Below the pieces are notes generated by a model. It made no database searches. It saw only the letters and a list, made by a program, of their open reading frames with translations, and had not been told where the DNA came from. Positions 6,349 through 7,431 of a stretch of DNA of 7,431 nucleotides are shown here, piece after piece. How positions within the stretch are numbered: the first letter of the stretch is position 1; each line of letters opens with the position of its first letter. The DNA lies in assembly GCA_023410885.1 (NCBI GenBank), contig JAEYPI010000248.1:1-7431 (forward strand). Direction: 5' to 3'. The DNA comes from Bacillota bacterium. GTDB lineage: Bacteria; Bacillota; Clostridia; DSM-8532. Made by a program: the position numbers and the translations under genes.

Positions 6349-6387
6349 GCACACTAAGAGAAATGCATCATCGAAAAGGAGAACATT

Positions 6388-7149
6388 ATGATTGAAGGAA
6401 CAGTTATGGACCTCTATTATAAAGAGGTAATAGGAATAATTGATGAGATACGTGGGACCGAACGTGAACACATTATAGAAGCAGCACGCATTATTGCTGA
6501 GCAAGTTAAGAAGGACAAAATTGTATATGTATTTGGCCCCGGTGGGCATTCGAACCTCGCGGCAATGGAGATATTCTTTAGGGCAGGCGGATTGATGCAC
6601 ATCAGTGCCATGCTGAATCAGGATACCATGCTGAGTGCAGGGAGCTTAAAATCAATGGCGGTAGAGAGACTGCCGGGCTATGGTAAAATAATTGTTGAGG
6701 ATTATGGTATAGGGGAGGGGGACCTGCTCATTGTATGTAATGCGTATGGTATCAACTCCGCAACCATCGATGCAGCTTTGACAGCAAAGCAACGAGGCGC
6801 TAAGGTTATCGGTGTCAGCTCTCATGAGCACGCAAATAATTGTCCTAAGGATCATCCGGCACGTCATCCTTCAAAAAAGAATCTGCATGATATCGTCGAT
6901 TGCTCAGTGGATTGCAAGGTTAAGCTTGGAGATGCAGTTCTTGAGCTGGAAGGTCTGCCGCAGAAGATCGGTGCTTTAAGTACGTTTGCAAACGCTTATG
7001 TCATGAATAGCATTATCATTGAAGCCGTTAACATGCTGGTTAATGAAGGCATTAATCCTCCGATCTGGCGCAGTGGAAATTGCCCCGGTGGTGACGAATG
7101 GAACAATCAATTCCTGCATCGCTTCCGCGACAGAATCCGTTGCTTATAA
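6388..7149 (+). CDS. SIS-domain sugar-phosphate-binding protein, UPF0309-like
   Basis: A 253-aa cytoplasmic protein with a sugar isomerase (SIS) fold, the fold used by enzymes and regulators that bind phosphosugars. Phosphate-loop type segments are FGPGGHSNLAAME (49-61) and CNAYGINSATIDAA (117-130); the beta strands KIVYVFG (44-50), DLLIVCNAY (112-120) and AKVIGVSS (138-145) are typical. HPARHPSKKNLHDIVD (156-171) followed by GDAVLELEGLPQKIGALST (181-199) matches the pattern I associate with the UPF0309/SIS_2 group, whose reaction is not established to my knowledge. AAGGAG at 6376-6381 supports ATG 6388; Met7 (6406) is a possible but less well placed alternative. No DNA-binding domain is present, so it is more likely an isomerase, lyase or etherase than a repressor. 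It is followed 14 nt later by the amidohydrolase. Confidence 0.88.
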   Translation: MIEGTVMDLYYKEVIGIIDEIRGTEREHIIEAARIIAEQVKKDKIVYVFGPGGHSNLAAMEIFFRAGGLMHISAMLNQDTMLSAGSLKSMAVERLPGYGKIIVEDYGIGEGDLLIVCNAYGINSATIDAALTAKQRGAKVIGVSSHEHANNCPKDHPARHPSKKNLHDIVDCSVDCKVKLGDAVLELEGLPQKIGALSTFANAYVMNSIIIEAVNMLVNEGINPPIWRSGNCPGGDEWNNQFLHRFRDRIRCL

Positions 7150-7151
7150 GG

Positions 7152-7159
7152 AAGGAGGT
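7152..7159 (+). promoter_or_regulatory. Strong Shine-Dalgarno that fixes the amidohydrolase start
   Basis: AAGGAGGT is a near-perfect anti-16S match, beginning just after the SIS stop codon (7147-7149) and 4 nt before ATG 7164. It decides the start of the last, incomplete gene and shows that this gene is translated independently although tightly linked to the SIS gene. Confidence 0.85.
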
Positions 7160-7163
7160 CCAT

Positions 7164-7431
7164 ATGATAGTTCCAAAAATAGATTTCCATGCGCATATTG
7201 TCTTCGAGCACGCATATCCGGGCATGGGAGATGGTAAATTTTATCCAACCAGCGTTGAAGAAATTCGGAAGATGTACGATGCAGTTGGCGTAGAAAAAGG
7301 TGTTCAACTCCCCCTCGTTTCTCCGGAACATCATAACGATTTACTGTCCAATCGTGATGCCAAAATGCTGGTAGAAAAGCATCCTGAAACAGTCGGCTGG
7401 TGGTTCTGTAATGTTGACCCACGTTGGTTGA
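7164..7431 (+). CDS. Amidohydrolase-family (TIM-barrel) metal-dependent hydrolase, 5' part
   Basis: Starts at ATG 7164 and runs open to the window end: 89 complete codons, with the 3' part missing (family members are usually about 250-350 aa). The protein begins MIVPKIDFHAHIVFEHAYPG, where DFHAH (7-11) gives the first metal-binding His-x-His pair (His9, His11) at the end of the first barrel strand. Further along come a helix (SVEEIRKMYDAVGVEKGVQL) and a strand ending in WWFCNVDPRW, which suits the amidohydrolase_2 group. That group holds lactonases, decarboxylases such as the ACMSD type, and hydratases. No substrate can be assigned from the fragment. Its place right after the SIS gene suggests a shared pathway, for example hydrolysis of a sugar lactone, but this is only inference. 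Confidence 0.85.
   Translation, partial: MIVPKIDFHAHIVFEHAYPGMGDGKFYPTSVEEIRKMYDAVGVEKGVQLPLVSPEHHNDLLSNRDAKMLVEKHPETVGWWFCNVDPRWL

Overview
The window looks like part of a carbohydrate-uptake and catabolism gene cluster from a Firmicute, most likely a gut-type Clostridia relative. The pointers are strong AGGAGG-type ribosome binding sites before the genes, moderate-to-low GC with mixed codon use, a short Lys-rich lipoprotein signal ending in a Thr-Ala-Cys lipobox, and uninterrupted same-strand gene packing. All eight genes are on the + strand; the first and the last are cut by the window edges. I see no RNA gene, CRISPR array, insertion sequence or phage gene.

Layout: (1) 1-384, C-terminal half of a NagB-like glucosamine-6-phosphate deaminase/isomerase family protein; (2) 487-1596, lipoprotein solute-binding protein; (3) 1670-2773, ABC ATPase with a TOBE-like C-terminus; (4) 2766-4442, a permease with two transmembrane domains fused in one chain; (5) 4570-5406, Cof-type HAD phosphatase; (6) 5418-6293, a second, unrelated-looking HAD hydrolase; (7) 6388-7149, SIS-domain sugar-phosphate-binding protein; (8) 7164-7431, start of an amidohydrolase-family TIM-barrel enzyme.

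The genes form tight pairs (ATPase+permease overlap by 8 nt; HAD+HAD 11 nt apart; SIS+amidohydrolase 14 nt apart). Every wider gap (after nagB-like, after the binding protein, after the permease, after the second HAD) contains an inverted repeat able to form an RNA hairpin. The cluster therefore reads as one long operon broken into modules by intercistronic hairpins; none of the hairpins has a convincing T-tract except, weakly, the first.

Working model (inference): an Fbp/Afu-type ABC importer of the kind often auto-annotated as ferric iron or 2-aminoethylphosphonate transport, but whose binding protein lacks the Tyr-Tyr iron ligands and whose neighbours all belong to families acting on phosphorylated sugars. 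The closest known parallel is AfuABC, which imports hexose phosphates. I propose that this cluster imports a phosphorylated (amino)sugar or related phosphoester and processes it with a NagB-like enzyme, two HAD phosphatases, a SIS-domain protein and an amidohydrolase. The substrate cannot be read from the sequence.
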